From assembly GCA_021234155.1 (NCBI GenBank), contig JAJEKV010000005.1, forward strand, positions 5,995,216 through 6,059,215: DNA of 64,000 nucleotides. Reading direction: 5' to 3'. This DNA is from Isoetes taiwanensis (Eukaryota; Streptophyta; Lycopodiopsida; Isoetales; Isoetaceae). This document shows, in pieces, positions 39,052 through 49,900 of the stretch. Made by a program: the position numbers and the translations under genes. How positions within the stretch are numbered: position 1 is the first letter of the stretch; each line of letters begins with the position of its first letter. A model generated the notes under the pieces. The model did not search any database. It was not told the origin of the DNA and worked only from the letters and a program-made list of their open reading frames with translations.

Positions 39052-41984
39052 ATGGCGGCCCCAAAATTTCCTACACTTCAAGCTCTTTGCTCCCGGGGGC
39101 TCTCTTTTTAGTCGGTATCTTTCTTGGCAGCCCACTTTCCGTGAAGCCCTTGTTGGCCCGAATCGTGCAGTCGCAGAACGCCAGAAACTTTACGAATTCT
39201 CTCAAATGGAACTTCCGGCTCCAAATCCTGACCAGTTGAAGCAGTTCATCGCCAACATCGTCAATAGCCCGCATGGATACACCACAGTGGTCGTTGGCAC
39301 CACCATTTATTTGACTCGGCACGATTTACGAGGTATTCTATATTCCTTTGCAAACCCCTTGTTTATCTTGAGTGCGCCATACGAGGATCTCGAAGTTACT
39401 GAGTTTGGTGCTCCTGCTTATCATGCAAATGTGCATCGCCTGACCAATATTGACAAGCCCCATGAGACCTTTGTTAAGTTCCTGTGGCGCAAGTTCCTTT
39501 GGTATTCTATCAAGAACACCCATATCAATAAACCTTTCTATAATATCGTCGTCACTGCTACTCGCTCAACCCACCACATTGATTGGCCCCAATTGCTGTT
39601 CTACCGTCTTCTCCAAGAAGTAGACCGTCTTCGGGCTGCCACTTCTACCTCTGAAACTTCTGTGGGAGGCCATCTTCAAGCCCTCATCTGTCATTACTTT
39701 CCTCCCACAAACTCTCATTCTCAAAATTCCACTCAGCAGTCCCTTCCTAAGACTCATCAAGTTGGCACTTCACGCCCTTCTTCTTCTGGTCATGTCAACC
39801 TTCAACACACGCATGTCACTGTCTCCTCCTCCTCTACAGAAACCAAGCACTCTAGTCCTCATCATGTGTCCCAAACGTCACAAACAAGGCAACAGCCGGC
39901 TCCACCACCACAACACCTCGTCAGCTGTTGTATCAGTATCAGCAGGATGCTCAAGCTGCTGTTCTAAAGTTACAAGAATCCCAAGAAGCTCTTATCAATG
40001 GGGTTCACACGGCCCTGACGGCCTCCGATGCGGTTCACCGTGATCTTCAAGCTGCAACTGCACAAGTTCAAACTTTGGAAGCCCAACTTCAAGAAAAGCA
40101 CGGGGCTCTCTTACAGGCCCGCATAGATCTCAAAAGTGCACAGGCTCAGACCAGCCTACTTGCAGATCAACAGGCTCAGCTTCAATCCGAAATTCAGGAC
40201 TTATTGGAGCAAAACAAGTCCAAAGCCACCCTCCTTAGTGACAAGGAGAAAGATATTGCTAAGCTCGACGCCTTGTACTCCGAGCTTTGTGACAATTACA
40301 GCACTCAAGTTCAACACCTTACAGAGCGTGACGCTCAAATTGCCTCTTTGACGGCTCAGCTCTCCATCACGGAACTTCTCGGCTCACAACCCTCCAAGAT
40401 CGACTTACGGAGGTTCGTAAACGAAAACTTCTTGATGATGCGGAGATTGCCGTGGTGCCGACTCAATGCTCTGGGCAATCCTCCTCACAGGTTAACACTT
40501 CTCGAACGGGTCCGTGACCCGATCCGCGCCGTTAGAAAGGACCACGGGATCCGTGACCTCGAACAACAGCTTCAAAGACGCTATTCGGTCTGGCGATGAG
40601 GCTCGAACCAAACGGGCGGCTATATCACAATCGTTAGCAACCTGCCTGTTGATTTCCCAGTTCCTTCCTGCTATCTGGATTATGTGGTTGCCCGCCGCCA
40701 CCTCTTTCTTCTGAAGTGGCATGGGGCTGATGGTCCCGTGGATGTTCCACTGCGCACTGCAGATTTTCTTGGTTTGGCGAAACTCTCTATTGAAGACAAA
40801 GGTGTCTCGCTGTGCCCTTTTAGTCTTTGATCTCATTCATTTGCGAAGATCCGGTTTCATCACCTTGAGTTGTTCAGCCCATGGCTTACATTTTTCATGA
40901 TTTCTATCCGGGTGATACGGGAGAGATTTCGGGATGGGCCACCACGGAACTATCGGGGTGACCCCACCCTTCAATGGTTGCTTGGGGATAACAACCCCTA
41001 CGGCTGATCATGCTCGGACCTGCGCTCTTCATCAAGAGTACATGCACGAGCTTGCACATCATTTACCTCTCTCGGCAAGCGGAAGTGCTTGCAACAAATA
41101 AGGAAGTATCCGGGACATCACGAAGATCTTCCCTATGCACAAATTTATATGCAACACCTGCATGGGTTACAATCAATTACGTGCTCTTACGGATAGCAAG
41201 GCCGGTCCCCACAGCCGGGATAGCCCTCCATCAACTCTCAACTCTACGCCTCACATGCGGGATCGTTGGTGTAAAGCTCTTGATCCGCCCTTGTCGGTGA
41301 ATTCGGGGGCGGGCTCGGCAACCTGCGCCCACGGGCATGGTTTCCTCTCCCTATGCTTCCCTGGGTGTTCCTCCACGCCCCAGGTTCCTGACTTCTGATT
41401 GGCGTCTCCCCTTTTGGACAAAGGTCATGGATGGCCATGCTGGATGGACTCCACCTCAGATCTCGACGGATCTCCGGTGGGATCCCCGTTTTGTTCGCCG
41501 CTCCCATTGGGAGGAGGGTGCCACTCTTGATAACACCACGAATTGGATCTATATTGCTAATGAGCGTGGTTGGCAACGCCCTGCTGATGCGCTCCATGGT
41601 CTTGACACCTTCTTGCGGAATCGCATACCACCTCACCGGATCCTTGATCCACCTTCAAGCGGGTTTTGTGCTGCTCTAAAATGCATCTTGCTCAGCTCCT
41701 TAAATCGGCGTCCCCATTTTTTTGCAATCCGAATGCCCGGCGTCGGTGCCTTCCGGCCTCAGTTACTTTTGCTCATGGAATGTCGGTTTGTTTCTTCCGC
41801 GCCCATCTTTGCCCCCCCAGAGACATGGTGCGATCTCGTTTTCTCATTGATGCTGATCCCGCCCTTTGGCTCAACACTCCTCCCGCTCTTCAAATCCGCC
41901 CGGGATCTCATTGCCACTTACCATAATGGTGCGTCCCTCACTCCCCGTGAGGATCACTTTCCGGCCCGATGGCTTTCCCCTTGA
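39052..41984 (+). pseudogene. Extra ORF of the gypsy element (3' of integrase), coiled-coil protein, frameshifted
   Basis: ATG at 39052 in a strong context (gccATGGcg) starts MAAPKFPTLQALCSRGLSF. After an early frame change the stretch to about 39720 is open (YTTVVVGTTIYLTRHDLRGI, THHIDWPQLLFYRLLQEV). A Ser/Thr/His/Pro-rich linker follows, then a long coiled coil (about 39925-40380: heptads around AQVQTLEAQLQEKHGALLQA and LQSEIQDLLEQ), then further fragments including HKFICNTCMGY and FLTSDWRLPFWTKVMDGHAG up to the TGA at 41982. Extra ORFs at this position occur in several plant gypsy lineages. I do not recognise the protein and see no clear envelope features (no signal peptide or membrane span). 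Confidence 0.6.
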
Positions 41985-42030
41985 AACCCTTCCTCCTTTT
42001 CTTCACCCCGAATTCGTTTGGTGGGGGAGT

Positions 42031-42543
42031 GTTAGTCCCTGTGCCTCCCAGGTACAGGACTATTCATGCATATGACGGACCAGGTCAAGCTCAAGGATCC
42101 ACGATCGACCATGGGTCAGCCATCAAAGGCTCAGCCGAAGACCAAGCGGCGACCACGCTTGATCAAAACTGCGTCCGTCCATAAGAGGCGCCGCTCAGAC
42201 AAGTGACGGCCCGTCACCGCCCGCATCAGCGTCAGCGTGATTCTAGGCACTTCAAGAGGCACCGCCAATATTCCTGCAAATCAGGCCTCCTTCCAGGAGT
42301 CGGCACCGAGATCAGTCAGAGTGTCTATATTGGGTCAAAGGCCATTGTACTATATATATGAGTAGAGCTAGCACATGAGTTTTTAGAAGAGTTTTGAGTC
42401 TTGTCTCTCTTCAGTCTTCTCTCGATTGCGAGAGCTCATGTATGTTCATCATTGATATCAAGGAAGCTTATCATTTTCCTCTCATTGTTCTCTTAGGTTC
42501 TGTTTTCTTCTTCTTGTTCTTTTCTTGCAAATCCCGCGTGACA
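42031..42543 (+). mobile_element. Gypsy 3' LTR (with preceding polypurine tract)
   Basis: The purine-rich ggtggggga (42020-42030) is followed by TGTTAGTCCC. A TATA box (tgtactatatatatgag, about 42345-42362) sits where U3 should end. A likely end is gcgtgaca at about 42543, giving about 513 bp. No 5' LTR exists in the window, so the right end is estimated. Confidence 0.6.
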
Positions 42544-44169
42544 TAGTCCCCCGGATTCTCCTGTTAAATCCAAGGGTCCTCACAGAGGGCTGTCTTGCAG
42601 GAGTTCCCGAACCCAGACCCCAAACATCGTCGTACTTGAGGCAGCTCTCCACAGCGCAGGCTTCCTTCAGTTCTAAAGAGTACGCTGGTTTCTTCAAATC
42701 TTCTCCATATTTTTCTTTAAATATCATGTACTCCCTGTGCATGAACCGGATCTTGTCGACGAAGCTCATCTTTAGTTTGTACTCGTTGTCAGCATTGTGG
42801 GTGTTGGCAACGATTTTTGCTTCTTCGTTGGTGAGACCACAGTAGATGGCGCACATGACGGAGAGATACCTGGGGTTCTTTTTTTCTTTGTACAGCTGCC
42901 TTCTTGCCTTGAAGCTATGATTTCCTCTCAAGACGTAGTGAGTGTAAGTGTCTGCTTTTTCTCTGTCATAGTCCTGGGGGGTGTTGCATTGCTCCCTGTC
43001 AACAAGGACAACTATTGGCGCCACATGAGCATTTGGATTGCTCCTAATTCTGTCCTTCAGGTTCCTTAAGTGGTCGGCATATATCTTACGAACCTGAAGC
43101 GGCCTTTCACCAGCTTCATTCTTTGGGGGCAGCCTCATGCAAGTTACAGGAAGATAGATCACCCCTTATACAAATTTTTCTGCATTTATTACCTCCATTC
43201 TTTCGGAGGTCTTATCAACTTTCTTTTCTTTTATTGCTATCCCGGGAGCTTTGCCTTTTCCCTTTTGTTTTTTTGTGCTTTCCTCGGGGATTTCTGCAAT
43301 GTCAAGCTGCTGTACCTTCCGCTTCTTTGGTTCCTTAGCGGCTATGGTGGCTCTTGGCCTGCTAAGTTTCTTTGGCGGCACTGGGGGAACTTCCTCTTCT
43401 TGTTCTTGGGACCCTCCATCTGATGACCCCCTGGAAGTACTAGGAGAAGGTGATGATCCTGCATCTGATTGCTCGGACTCACTTACAGGAAAGGCCTCGC
43501 TTGTACTAGAACAAACCTGTCTAATTAGTGAACACAGGCTACGTTTGGTCCGGTAGTGTGAAAAGAATTTGTACAGTGCCTGTGGTTGCACACTGACAAT
43601 TCTAAAGAATGCGATGTCTACAACAATGAACCCAAGGTCTTGAAGGATAGCCTCCCCACCTGACCTCCTTGTTCGGCTACCTCTCATTATTGTCCCAAGG
43701 TTAACGAACTCTGTGTCGGCGTACCTTTTGTTCCCAGCACTTTTACAGACGTACAGAAACGTTAGTGTGCTGTATTTTCCATCTGCACCCCTGGTAACGA
43801 ACCATTGTGTTTGAAAGTTTTCGTAAATAGCAGGCTCGTCCGTGTCAGCGGTGTGCTTTTGAGGGTGTGGACGCCTAATCTTCAGAGTTTTTTTTGATGC
43901 CCTTTTGCTTCCTTTTTCCCTGCCACTGAAACGTTTAAAACAATAATGTTAAGACAGAAAATGAGACGAAAGCTATATTCCAGAATAAGATTTACTAATC
44001 TTGTGCCCTAAAGGCCAGCAAAAGACAAGAAGACAAGCACAAATATTGTCGCTCTAACTTAATTTTTTATGGCTTAATTGGACTAAAGAGTGGTATGTTT
44101 AACCTAAAAAGTGGTCTGTTTCAGCTAAAAAGTGGTGTTTTAAGTGCAAAAAAACAAGTGTTTTCAAGA

Positions 44170-44435
44170 AGATATTCCGGAATACACATTGCTCTCTGGC
44201 GGAGTGCAAAGTGTATTCCGGAATACACTTTGCCCTTAAGGCGAAGAGCAAAGTGTATTCCGGAATACACTTTGCTGCCCTTCAGGCGAAGAGCAACCGG
44301 AATACACTTTGCTCTTCGCCTGAAAGGCAAAGTTTTCGGAATACACTTTGCACTTCGGTAGTGAGCAAAGTGTATTCCGGAATACACTTTGCACTTCGCC
44401 AGAAGCTCAAAGTGTATTCTGGAATACACTTTGGC
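44170..44435. repeat. Palindrome array B (7 units, 37-42 bp spacing) in intron 1 of the ParB-MTase gene
   Basis: Centres are at about 44178, 44219, 44261, 44298, 44337, 44378 and 44420. The core GTGTATTCCGGAATACAC is extended by GCAAA/TTTGC on both sides in the best copies; two units have lost a left arm. Spacers such as gcccttaaggcgaagagc are partly self-complementary. A further single copy (tattccagaata) is at about 43976. The spacing equals nearly four turns of B-DNA, so sites would face the same side of the helix. Confidence 0.9.
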
Positions 44436-44500
44436 TTACAAAAGCAAATCAAGAAACACACGAAAGACATACTATGTACTTTAATTGCTTACCTGTCCAT

Positions 44501-44819
44501 TATTTTCGCTATGTGAATCGGAATACAGCAAATCAATAGAGATCGGAAGGCGCTCGGGCTGACGACTAAATCTCTGGAAGCGGAATACGCAACTGAGGCG
44601 CTCAATTTTCCTTTTTAAAGGTAGGCCACTGTCAGTTGTACTTTTCTATGTGATGCAGAATACGTCTTGTCCAAACACTCTGGCCAAGTGTATTCTGGAA
44701 TAGCATCTGTGCACACACACAGCAAATGCTGCACACAAATTAGTATTCCGGAATAGCATTTGTAGTCCAATCGACTTGTGAGTTAGTAACAAGGCCACAA
44801 TTTTTTGCAGTTGTTTAAC
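44501..44819. promoter_or_regulatory. Shared divergent promoter between the ParB-MTase gene (-) and the DUF7869-like gene (+)
   Basis: The two start codons are 319 bases apart and point away from each other. The gap holds two more palindrome copies (gtgtattctggaatagc at about 44689 and agtattccggaatagcattt at about 44742) plus half-sites (ggaatac near 44520 and 44582). A cacacaca tract lies at about 44712. An acceptor-like ttttttgcag precedes the plus-strand ATG, so that gene may have an untranslated first exon. Confidence 0.65.
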
Positions 44820-47800
44820 ATGGTTAACCGCTTCGTGAACAAACTTCCACCACCATTTGTTTGCCCAAGTACCTCTACTTCAGATGGAACACAAGACGGA
44901 GATGCTTCTTCAACACCTACCTCGACAAGGTCTTTGTTGCTTCTCGAAGACACTCCGAGTCCAGTAACTAGTAGACTTCCACCACCTTTCCAACCCTCTC
45001 CAAGTCCAGTAGGAAACCGGCTGCCACCACCTTTCCAACCCTCACCTGTTGCACGTAGCAATCTTCCACCACCATTTGTACCATCCCCCGACACTTTAAA
45101 TGCTCGACCTCAGAAAATTTTTCGAAACAGACTACCTCAGCCATTTGTAGTTTCTCCATCTTCACTTACACAAACAAGGAATACAGCACGTTCTGAAGAC
45201 TGCGAGATTCACCACAGCTTCTCCCACCATGATTTCACTATAAATGAAGACGACCTTGCAACATCTACTCCTCTTCACACAACTATGGTGACACATGGGT
45301 TTGCAGAATTTCAGTCTGCTATAAGAGACATGTTTGAACGAACTCCTTGTGAAGAAGCTACAACAACTTTCGCTAGCACATCATATGGTGGCCCATCTCC
45401 TTCATTCAACACTGTACCTCCGCCTTATCTGGGTACAGCTTCACGTGTACCTCGACAAGGTCTTTGTTGCTTCTTGAAGACACTCCGAGTCCAGTAACTA
45501 GTAGACTGCCACCACCTTTCCAACCCTCTCCAAGTCCAGTAGGAAACCGGCTGCCACCACCTTTCCAACCCTCACCTGTTGCACGTAGCAATCTTCCACC
45601 ACCATTTGTACCATCCCCTGACACTTTAAATGCTCGACCTCAGAAATTTTTTCGAAACAGACTACCTCAGCCATTTGTAGTTTCTCCATCTTCACTTACA
45701 CAAACAAGGAATACAGCACGTTTTGAAGACTGCGAGATTCACCACAGCTTCTCCCACCATGATTTCACTACAAATGAAGACGACCTTGCAACATCTACTC
45801 CTCTTCACACAACCGTGGTGACACATGGGTTTGCAGAATTTCAGTCTGCTATAAGAGACATGTTTGAACGAACTCCTTGTGAAGAAGCTACAATAACTTT
45901 CGCTGGCACATCATATGGTGGCCCATCTCCTTCATTCAACACTGTACCTCCGCCTTATCCGGGGGGCTTCACGTGGTTTGTTCTCCTCTACAAGCACACC
46001 ACTAAGGGTAGAGGAGGTCACCCCCATAGTAGAACTCTCTTCAGAAGATGAAGACACCAACGAAGTGCAACGAGATTACACATTCTCTAGCCAGTCCACC
46101 AAGAAATTCAAGGTGGATTATGGTTTGAGAGCATGCTCCTCTGTAAGAAGAAGAAACCTTATGGACGAGCATAAAATGAGAAGACTTTTAAGAAGTAAAT
46201 GCTGCTCATTGGGTTGCATCAACAAATTTAACATGGCTAAATTACGAGCAATTAGAGACAACTACAGTTCAATGACATTGGCTGACCAGAATGCCTACTT
46301 GGCCTATCATGTAAGACCGGTACAACACCTTCTTGCACTACATTAACCGTCAAGAAGTTTGCCGAAAAATGCTTTATGGTTGTCCACCGTTTAGGGTCCA
46401 CCAGAATGTCTAGAATACACAAAAGACTGGACAAAAATCCAGCAATTGATGATCATTGTGGACCAAGAAGAGTTGTAACCATGCATGCCCTTGCTGCTGT
46501 GTCATGGATGGAGAAATATTTTAGAGAAACATGTGAGAAGTCGCCTAAACAAAGAACATGTATCATTTAACCGATAACATCACCAAAAGATGTTTTTAAT
46601 GAGTACAAAGAGACTTGCACTCGGCTTCAAAGACATCTCTTACTCACACTTCACCGGTTGTGGAAAAGTGAATTCGGTTTAGTGAAAATTCCCGGGAGAC
46701 ATAGAATGTCCGCTTTGCTCAAGGTGTGCGAAATTAAAGAGTCAACGAAACCAAAGACAGAGGTCGAAAGAAGTAAGCTCATGTTCTCCAATCTCTCACT
46801 TGTTTTGAAGAAAATGCTTTGACCTGATTTCTTCTCTGATATTGTGCAAATGTAACCTTGCCGGACACATCGTGAACAACAACAAGCGCCAGAGAAGAAA
46901 AGCTTGCCAAACATAGAAAAAAAAAGCTCTTGAACGTCCCAATTAATATATGTCTGTTTGATTGATGGAATGGACCAAAAAAAAAAACTACTCTACCGCA
47001 TTTCTTGGACATTCCTAAAGATGTGCGAGGAGGAATGTTTTGTTAAGGTCCACCTTGTAGGAGCTATGGTCTTCAAAGGAAGTCTAAAGTGCAAAGTATT
47101 TTTGACGTATCCAAACTTGCATGGTGACCAACCTCACAATTACAATTCTTAACAAGGTCCCGTGCGAACAAGAGCAATTACCACCGATGCTTTACACCGC
47201 AACTTGACAATACTACAAGGGAGAACAAGAATCAAACACTCTTTATGCATTTGTGCCATGTTAGTGGAGCTAGGGATCTTTAGAAAAGTGAAGTGGGTTT
47301 CTTACTTGTAGGCCACACTCATGATCAAATTGACCAAATGTTCAGCAGATTTTCTGTGCGCCTCAGAAGGAAGAAGGCTTTCTCTCTTCCTACTTTAGTT
47401 CGAATTATTGAAGATTCTTACACTCCCACTCCAGTGATCGAACTTCTTAAAGAGACTGCTGATTTCAGAGAGTTTATTTTCTCTCAACGTTGAGATTGCA
47501 GAAACAAGCCGTGAACAAATTGAATGATCTCACCTTTCAACATCACATCAAGTTCTACTTGAAGGATGGCCAGAGTTTCTTACAGGGGAAGAAGTATACC
47601 ACAACTAAGGACTGGAGTCCACCATAGGGATTACGCTTCCTTAAATATATTCCAGACACTTCCTTCATAGAACGCTGAGCAACTTCCTCTCAAAAATCCT
47701 AAGGAGTCCAAGCAGAAGAAAAGTACCCCAGAGTCATCCTTAAAAGCCATTGAAAATGGAATTTCCTCAGGCTTTAAGTACTTCTTAGAAGAAGATCGGA

Positions 47801-48534
47801 TCTGGTGGAGTAATTTCTTTCTCGAACAGAAAATTGTTGTGAAAAATATAGCTCTAAGACAGTTGCAAGAACCATTTCAATGGCCTAACACCTTCCATCA
47901 ACTCCAACACTAAGCAGGTCCAAGCAATGCTACATTAGCACCTGCAGTAGAAGAAGACGAGGATCGAGTCATGTACCTCGGACCAAGACGCAGGAATGAG
48001 CCTCAAGGTAATATCACGTAAATTACCAAGGGTATGCTAATTGCTCTTCCAACCGAGGAGGATGACAAAGGTCGAATCTTCGGATAGCAAAAGTGCTTGA
48101 CACAGTCAAGGAGGAAGGCTTAGTCACTAAACTCAAGATTCATTGGCTTGCAACACGCTCAGAAAATGCTTTTGAAGGTAGATATGAGTTAGAAATAAGA
48201 AGCCAAGGAAAAGGGAGAAAGTCCAAGAAGGTGGGTTATAGGGATGAGCTGATCCTTAATGACGTGACTATATTGTGCTATGATTTTAAATTGAAATCTG
48301 ACAATCGCTCGCCCGAGGACTATCAATTTGCTTAAAAAAGCTTGTAGTTACGAAGAAGAGGATGAAGAAGGTGGTGGCAATGCTTCACCATCTGTTGATA
48401 GTGATGAGGAAGATAACTCAAACACTTCCTCTAGTGACAGTGAAAGAAGTGAAGGTGATGAGGATGGCATAAATGAACATGATGACGTCCTGGATCCCTC
48501 TCTCATCACTCCTCACACTTTTGTACATAACTGA
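44820..48534 (+). pseudogene. DUF7869-like transposase/integrase-type protein, decayed
   Basis: ATG at 44820 starts a proline-rich leader with repeats of the type RLPPPFQPSP. From about 46075 come a Cys-containing block (RSKCCSLGCINKFNMAKLRA) and VKKFAEKCFMVVHRLG. Then follow SPKDVFNEYKETCTRLQ, LWKSEFGLVKIPGRHRM, LIDGMDQKK, VHLVGAMVFKG, the hallmark FLLVGHTHDQIDQMFSRF (about 47296-47350), NDVTILCYDFKL, and an acidic tail ending THTFVHN. From memory this series fits the family called DUF7869, found in DNA-transposon-like genes of plants and invertebrates. The order is complete, but there are stops (e.g. 46568) and many frameshifts, and a 530-bp tandem duplication that by itself shifts the frame. 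It is divergent from the ParB-MTase gene and shares its promoter. Confidence 0.75.
44918..45977 (+). repeat. 530-bp tandem duplication inside the DUF7869-like gene
   Basis: The segment from tacctcgacaaggtctttg at 44918 recurs at 45448 with about 98 percent identity, ending near 45960. As 530 is not a multiple of three, the copy changes frame. High identity means it is recent compared with the other damage. Confidence 0.92.
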
Positions 48535-48788
48535 GTCTTAGAAAAAGACTGTAAATTTTGCATGTGAATATGAAGATTCTATCTTCAAATTTTGAGAATA
48601 CTACAGTTTCAGTTACGGACTTACTTCAATTTTTTGTTAAATATTTTATCCTCTGAAATTAGAGTTTCTCTCGTAAAATATACTTCAAGAACATTCTATT
48701 TGCTAAGAAAAGTGACACTTTAAAAAAGTCAATTCTTTCGTTGCACAAAAAAATTAGTCACTTTGGAGGGGGGGGTCACAATAGAATT
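48535..48788 (+). other. 3' flank of the DUF7869-like gene
   Basis: AT-rich. I looked here for a terminal inverted repeat matching the sequence beyond 33218 and found none. Confidence 0.4.
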
Positions 48789-49900
48789 TCATGCATCTTT
48801 TTTTTTTAACCTCGTTTTACCCCTTTTTTGTAAAAAAAAAAGGGAATCTTTGAGGAATATTCCTTTCGCTCTCGTTTCAATGATTTGCTCCCGTTTAATA
48901 CGCAATCTTGTTAATAATACTTCTGCCACAATTATGAAGACCAAGGGTGCTAAGGGGCAACCTTGCCGAATTCCTCTACCCACTATAAAAATATCAGATG
49001 GCTCGCCCTGAAAGAGTACATTAGACCTTATATGAAGCTTCATGACATTTCTTGTAAATGCCCCCCTGAATCCAAGAGCAAGAAGACACTCAACACTATC
49101 GTAAGCTTTAGGAAAATCAAGCTTAAGATACACCGCTCTATGACCCAACCGGACCCAATATATCCCCTCATATGCAGCAGCCATATTATTGAGAATACAG
49201 TGATGAGGGAGAAATCCAGATTGTGTTGACGAGATAGAGTCAACCAAAATGTCTCGCACTTTTTCTGCCAAAGTCTTGGCAAAGATCTTGTACACAGAGG
49301 AAATCAATGTAGTAGGTCGCAAGTCAAAAATAGTCTTGGGTTCCTTGCTCTTTTGAATGAGGGAGATGCAACCTGTGTTCAAAATCTTATCAAGGCACCT
49401 AAATCTATGAAACTCACAGAAGGCATCATATACATCATCCTCCAACTAGTCCCAACACTTTTGAAAGAATTCAATAGAAAAGCCATCTAGACCAGGGCAT
49501 TTATCCTTTTCTAAGAGAGCCGCAACTCCTTTTAAATCTTCCTTTAGAATATTCGACTCAAAAAGCAACCTCTGCTCTTCAGAAATAATGTGACACATCT
49601 TAGTCAACACCGTCGATTGTATGTCTTCTTGAAAGGGCAATGGGCATCACACAAATAATGAAGAAAAGTGCTAATGAAGATACTGCTTAAGATGCACAGG
49701 ATAAGAGATAAGGGAGTCGTCCAGCAGCACCAAAGAATATATAGAAGTGGTAAATTTCCTTCTTGCAGCGGCAAAGAAGAACCGGGTACATCTATCTTTA
49801 TCGTTGAACCATTGCAACCCTGCCTTCACCTTGGCTTCAATAGCTTTTACAGTTTCTATACCCTTGATCTATTTGGATTGTGCATTAAGAATATCATGAA
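48789..49900 (-). mobile_element. L1-type LINE reverse transcriptase fragment, minus strand
   Basis: The minus-strand translation (49860 down to 48830) contains CPGLDGFSIEFFQKCWD, ISLIQKSKEPKTIFDLRP, TLISSVYKIFAKTLAEKV, TQSGFLPHHCILNN, LKLDFPKAYDSVE, GIRQGCPLAPLVFI, i.e. RT blocks 0-4 in order. It stops before the YADD box. There is at least one in-frame stop near 49447 and a frame change. Upstream DNA to about 50100 also reads like LINE linker sequence (EAKVKAGLQWFNDKDRCT). Confidence 0.88.

Larger units (their letters stand above)
33218..44500 (-). pseudogene. ParB/Srx-like domain fused to a beta-class DNA amino-methyltransferase, six-exon gene, decayed
   Basis: Exon model (minus strand): 44500-44493 (ATG GAC AG), 43925-about 42584, 35275-35046, 34658-34522, 34454-34012, 33883-33218 (TAG). 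Exon 2 has an acidic/Ser region, a nuclear-localisation-like KEPKKRKVQ, then a ParB N-terminal-like domain: VRKIYADHLRNLKDRI, PIVVLVDRE, YVLRGNHSFKARRQLY, GLTNEEAKIVANTHNADNEY. Exons 5-6 carry an amino-methyltransferase: HGDCTKL, motif IV as DLPYGF (usually DPPY), and later GDWVLDAFSGSDTT (motif I), then RNCVAVDIDKEAVDFI. Motif IV before motif I is the beta-class order of N4-cytosine/N6-adenine enzymes. ParB-like plus beta MTase in one chain is a familiar bacterial/phage layout. Damage: an in-frame TAA at 43166-43168 and frameshifts near 34560, 34275 and 33555; a gypsy element sits in intron 2. No restored product is given. Confidence 0.8.

Noticed and set aside
44170-44435. CRISPR array
   Set aside because: Repeats with 20-base spacers look similar at first, but the repeat is a full palindrome, it varies, the spacers are related to each other, it lies in a plant intron and there are no cas genes.
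44783-45695. Glycine-rich proteins on the minus strand (WKGGGSRFPTG repeats)
   Set aside because: They mirror the proline-rich leader of the DUF7869-like gene on the plus strand.
33218-48534. Terminal inverted repeats for the large two-gene element
   Set aside because: I compared the flanks 32960-33217 and 48535-48790 and found no convincing match, so the ends remain unknown.
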